A model generated the notes under the pieces. That model was not told where the DNA came from and searched no databases. It saw only the letters and a program-made list of their open reading frames with translations. The position numbers were made by a program, and so were the translations under genes. Below, piece by piece: positions 19,707 through 23,306 of a stretch of 23,306 nt of DNA. Origin of the DNA: Funneliformis mosseae (lineage: Eukaryota > Glomeromycota > Glomeromycetes > Glomerales > Glomeraceae). The first letter of the stretch is position 1. Each line of letters begins with the position of its first letter. Where the stretch lies: the NCBI GenBank assembly GCA_910592005.1, contig CAJVPP010001042.1, positions 1 to 23,306 of the forward strand. Reading direction: 5' to 3'.

Positions 19707-19734
19707 CACTACCTTATCAAAAGTATCTGGTCAA
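19707..19734 (+). repeat. left terminal inverted repeat of the Tc1 element
   Basis: 28 bases beginning CACTACCTTATC and ending CTGGTCAA; pairs with 20998-21025. The two differences from the right repeat (T/C and C/T) are transitions. Confidence 0.9.
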
Positions 19735-19932
19735 GCTCTTTTTGATTATTTCAAGATCAGATATATTAATTAATATAAATTTTTTTTTAAATAAATGCTT
19801 CAGTTCTGACAAATAAAATTTATGTATTTGTTTTTTGTTATGATATATATACCAAATTTGGCAATAAAAATAAAAACAATGATCAATTTTGCGTAGTGAT
19901 GATCTTTAACTTTTTTACTGTGCCTTCGAAGC

Positions 19933-20957
19933 ATGGGAAAAAATCATAAATTAAATAAATTTGAGCATGAAAAAGTTATTGGACTTTGAATAGGAGGAAG
20001 GACTCATGAAGCCATTAGTTATATCTTAAAAATTCCAAAAAATACTATTACAGACACAATTTCTCGATACAAAAATCTCAACAATGGATTAACAGCTAAA
20101 AAAACTGAAAGATCATGTTCTATAAATAATGATAATTGTTATAACCTTTTAAAAATTGTCAAAAAAAACAATCGATTTTCTCTTGAAGAAATTCAACAAA
20201 AATTTAATAGTTCACAAAATAAAAAAATTTTAACTGTAATCATTCGTAAAAACCTTTATCAAATAGGGATTAATTCACAGATTTCTGCTCCAAAACTACT
20301 TCTTAACGTAAAAAATGATTATCATGATATATAGAACGACAAGATTGGTCAGTTAGATAGTAGAAAACTATCAACTGGAGTGATGAGTCCAGATTTACCT
20401 TTTTTCAAAATGATGGTCCTATTCATGTTTAGCAAAAAGATAGAACCTGATATAATATTGAGAATTTAATACCAACGGTTAAACATAGTGGTAGAGGTGT
20501 TATGGTATGGGAATGTTTTTTAGAAAAAGGATTGGAACTATTGGTAAAAGTAGATGGTAAAATAAATAGATTTGGTTACATTGATAATTTAGAAAAAAAT
20601 TTATTATCATTCATCCATTCTAAACATTGTAAACAGCCTTATGCATTTTAGAATAATAATGCTTCTGTTCATACTACAAGGGATATCAAAAATTAAATTA
20701 TAAAGAAAAAGATTAAGATTCTTTCAGATTGGCCTTCTCAATCTCCAGACCTTAATCCTATTGAACATTTGTGACATGAACTAGAACGAAGACTTTGAAA
20801 ATGATCGGGATATCCAAAAAATTTATATGAACTCAAAAAAGCATTGCAAGAAGAATGGAAAAAAATTCCATCCAAAACTTATATTAATTTAATTGAAAGC
20901 ATGCCACATCGGATAGAAGCATGTATTGAAAGTCAAAGATGGCCAACTAAATATTAA
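19933..20957 (+). pseudogene. Tc1/mariner transposase, inactivated
   Basis: Cut-and-paste transposase. The ATG at 19933 gives MGKNHKLNKFEHEKVIGL, a TGA, then a helix-turn-helix (GGRTHEAISYILKIPKNTIT) and a second DNA-binding part. One frameshift near 20325 leads to the catalytic half: NWSDESRFTFF (first Asp, codon 20382-20384), GVMVWECFLEKG, then TTT-TAG-AAT-AAT-AAT-GCT at 20646-20663, where the family reads FQ.DNAP.H, so the second Asp is Asn (20655-20657). SPDLNPIEHL follows with the catalytic Glu at 20763-20765 and then TGA in place of the near-invariant Trp. Second to third catalytic positions have 35 residues between them; classical Tc1 has 34. It ends WPTKY, TAA at 20955-20957. Further stops fit former Trp, Gln or Arg. 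Length of about 340 codons is normal. Confidence 0.9.
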
Positions 20958-20997
20958 AAATTTATAATATTATAATAAAATATAATTTTTAAATTAA

Positions 20998-21025
20998 TTG
21001 ACCAGATACTTTTAATAGGGTAGTG
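20998..21025 (-). repeat. right terminal inverted repeat of the Tc1 element
   Basis: Read on the minus strand it begins CACTACCCTATT and ends CTGGTCAA; mate of 19707-19734. Confidence 0.9.
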
Positions 21026-21027
21026 TA

Positions 21028-23195
21028 TCTTTTTTAATTATTAGTTTTATAATATTGTAAATTTAAATATGAACCTATTATTAATTAATTATAAATAATA
21101 ATTAATTTATATAATTTTATAAATTAATTAACTTGTAATAATAATATAATTAGTTCTATTTGTTAATAGATAATATTCTAATATTTTTTTCTTTGCAATT
21201 TAGTTACATATTTAATTTTTAATGTATTAATATTATTATCAATTGTATCTTCAATTTATCTATTAAATAATTATAAATTGGAATACTATATGAAAAAATA
21301 AGATATAAATAACCAGTAATAAAATCTGATTCTTTTTTAAAAAGCTAAATATTTAAAATAAATTTAAATTAAATATTCTTTATTAATTCAATCTAGGAAT
21401 ATACTAAATTAGAAAATTGAGTTTTAGAATAATCTATGAGTAGATTTGTAAATTTGATTAGCTCAGATACTTTTTTTTTCATCTATAATATTTTATATGT
21501 TATATGTATTAATATATTAATAAAAAATATATAAATAGATAGTATAAAATATCTAATTTAAATAATTCTAAATAATTTCTTATAATTAACTATTTTTAAA
21601 AAAGTAAATAAGACTTAAAGATTAAGGATTTTCTTTATATATTGTTAAGTAGAACGTAATAAAAAAAATGTAATTTTGTTAACTTTAAATTAACCTTTTA
21701 TAATGTATTTTTATCAGAAATCAAGTGTGATAGATCTTTTATGCATTTTCATAGGCTTAGTTAGAAAATATAATAAAGTTAAATTAAAATCTTGTAAATT
21801 TAAAAAATCATAAAAATGGTAGCATATAAGTAGTCAGAAAGCAGCTAAGAAACTTATAAATTATTATAATTTTTTTTTGAATTTGCTAATTTTTATCCTT
21901 TAGAATCCTATTTGATTTATGAGAAACATTAAAATTAAATCATTGCAATAATCATTTTAATTAATATTTAGTAGTTCTATTTAAAAAAAGCAAAAGATTA
22001 TAACTTAATGCTAATCAAAATAATGATTATACTAACATAATAATTAAGCTTGATAGAATTAAAAAGCTTTTAGAATCCATTTAGTTAGAAAATCAGCAGA
22101 GAATATAATTAATAATAGAATTTAACAATCAAATTAAATAAATGTAACAAAATTTAAAAGATCAAATAATAAATTAAACAGATGCATCAGTATTTAAAAG
22201 ATCAAAGAAATAAAGTAAAAGCATTAAAAAAGAAATTGCAAAAAATTTATAATAATATAAATATGATATAAAATTTGTATAAAAAGTAATATAAAAGTAA
22301 TAAAACTCTAGTTAAGTAATAAAATTCATAATTTAATAGCTAAAATAAATATATTAGTGCAATTATAGAAATTTGTTCAAAAATTTAAGTTTATTGATCT
22401 AAGATAATGATAGGTTTTTTCTGAAAAATCTTATAGTATATAATTTGCATGAATAGCTTAATAGATATAATCAAATTTAAGGTTACTAAATGAAACCTTA
22501 AGGTTTTGCAAGTTATCTAAATAAAAAAGATAAAATTTAACGAAATTATATTAAATCTTATTAAAAAACTACAAAATTCTATAAAAGGTAAAACTATATT
22601 AAAGCTTATAAAAATGCGAAACTATATTAAAACTTTAGTAAAAAATTAGTAAAACTATAGTTTAGACATTTTGCTAAATCTAAAATGAATTTAGATAAGT
22701 AATCTTAATCAGGTTACTATTAAATTTATTAAAATTCTAATTCAGAATAATTAAAACTCTAATGTTTTAAGTCAAAAAAAGTTTTTTAAACCTGCTATTG
22801 TAATTTATTTGATATATAAGATAAGACATAGAAAATATATATCAGAAATTCAACTTACTACTTTAGCTATTAAATATTTGATTATACAATCAAAACTAGT
22901 TATTAATATTAATAATTATATTACAAGTTAAAAAAGCTATTATTGATTTCAAAAGTGGCTGAATAAATTATTAAAAAATAAAGAACTATTACCTAAAAGT
23001 AATGTTATATTAAGACATATTTCAAATGAGCTTTAAACAATTAGGACATAATGTAAGACAGTTTGGGACATAGTGTAGAATAATCTTAAAATACTTGGGA
23101 TATAGAAAATGGATAATACTACCTAAAGGTCTTTTAGTTCTTACATTTAATAATAAACAAAAAGGATAGAAGAACTATCACAATTGAGAATTCAA
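21028..23195. other. extremely AT-rich block, no gene recognised
   Basis: About 2.2 kb with very few G or C, stops in every frame, and long A/T runs. Between about 21975 and 22300 the plus strand reads, through many TAA/TAG codons, as a Lys/Asn/Gln-rich helix pattern (LIIEFNNQIK, VKALKKKLQKIYNN) that could be a ruined coiled-coil gene. At 23044-23087 a 22-bp unit (GGACATAATGTAAGA / GGACATAGTGTAGAA) is repeated twice. I can support no feature beyond these. Confidence 0.5.
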
Positions 23196-23199
23196 TATA

Positions 23200-23306
23200 C
23201 AGTCAACTCTTATTATAACGAACTCTATATCCTAGACCTCAACTTCGCTATAAGGCTATAGTAAAGATTTTAAGAGATTTGATTGGCCAATTCGCTATAA
23301 CAAGAG
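23200..23306 (+). mobile_element. probable terminus of a pogo-like Tc1/mariner element, cut by the right edge
   Basis: After a TA dinucleotide (23198-23199) the sequence reads CAGTCAACTCTTATTATAAC followed by GAACTC, the kind of end I associate with fungal pogo-like elements (CAGT start, TATAACGAA core). Inside it, TTCGCTATAAGG (23246) and TTCGCTATAACAAGAG (23291-23306) repeat the core in inverted orientation, so the last 16 bases are the near reverse complement of CTCTTATTATAACGAA. The rest lies outside the window; no transposase can be seen. Confidence 0.42.

Larger units (their letters stand above)
19705..21027 (+). mobile_element. complete Tc1/mariner transposon with TA target-site duplication
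   Basis: The element proper is 19707-21025 (1,319 bp), flanked by TA at 19705-19706 and 21026-21027. Its inverted repeats are 28 bp with two mismatches, starting CACTACC and ending GTATCTGGTCAA. It carries one transposase gene in the plus orientation. The body is AT-rich, and two simple-sequence T and A runs lie between the left repeat and the gene. Being complete but inactive, it is a former autonomous copy rather than a MITE. It lies 486 bases outside the Polinton repeat array. Confidence 0.92.

Noticed and set aside
20320..20345. Programmed frameshift in the Tc1 transposase
   Set aside because: Tc1 transposases are single-frame genes; the shift lies among other inactivating lesions and there is no slippery-site/structure arrangement.

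Overview
The window is eukaryotic, AT-rich and dense with transposon remains. It most likely comes from an arbuscular mycorrhizal fungus (Glomeromycotina, Rhizophagus-like). This rests on several lineage-restricted protein families that I recognise from memory of AM-fungal proteomes (coiled-coil plus 'LYxLF..IG.DKI' plus zinc-module proteins; the gag/aspartic-protease proteins; the Polinton integrase and polymerase B), on short GT..AG introns of 60-77 bp that join reading frames exactly, and on base composition. No search could be run, so the species is not fixed.

Layout. 1-940 (-): Polinton/Maverick-type integrase, cut by the left edge. 947-4177 (+): a gag/aspartic-protease gene diverging from it. 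4178-5334 (-): two helix-turn-helix-like paralogues on either side of a 29-bp minisatellite (4788-4955). 5388-7028 (+): a coiled-coil gene and an unknown reading frame. 6993-12972 (-): five AM-fungal-type genes, namely a zinc-module protein, a coiled-coil/zinc protein, an intron-containing nuclease-like gene, another intron-containing gene and a degenerate RING-finger gene. 13399-13740 (-): a small gag-like remnant. 13795-18494 (-): a full-length Polinton DNA polymerase B. 18608-18802 (+): a small four-cysteine ORF that is open through its recognisable part, diverging from the polymerase and running into an array of AAGTCTAACC repeats (18506-19218). 19705-21027: a complete Tc1/mariner element with 28-bp inverted repeats and TA target duplication. 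21028-23195: extremely AT-rich DNA with no recognisable gene. 23200-23306: what looks like the terminus of a pogo-like transposon, cut by the right edge.

Almost nothing here is intact. The damage is directional. Stop codons sit where the families have Trp, Gln or Arg, and catalytic aspartates have become asparagine in the integrase, in two polymerase motifs and in the Tc1 transposase. Metal ligands have become tyrosine, and the protease Asp-Ser-Gly reads Asp-Ser-Arg. Every one of these is explained by C:G to T:A transitions. The polymerase carries about 27 in-frame stops but no net frameshift over about 4.4 kb. That pattern suggests cytosine-targeted mutation (RIP-like, or methylation followed by deamination) rather than ordinary neutral decay. 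The Tc1 copy shows it too.

The integrase at one side and polymerase B at the other are the two hallmark Polinton enzymes, and the span between them (about 18 kb) is of Polinton size. The cargo is not the usual capsid, ATPase and cysteine-protease set but AM-fungal gene families. It may be a divergent Polinton-like element, or a Polinton rebuilt by nested insertions; the window cannot decide, because the left end lies outside it.
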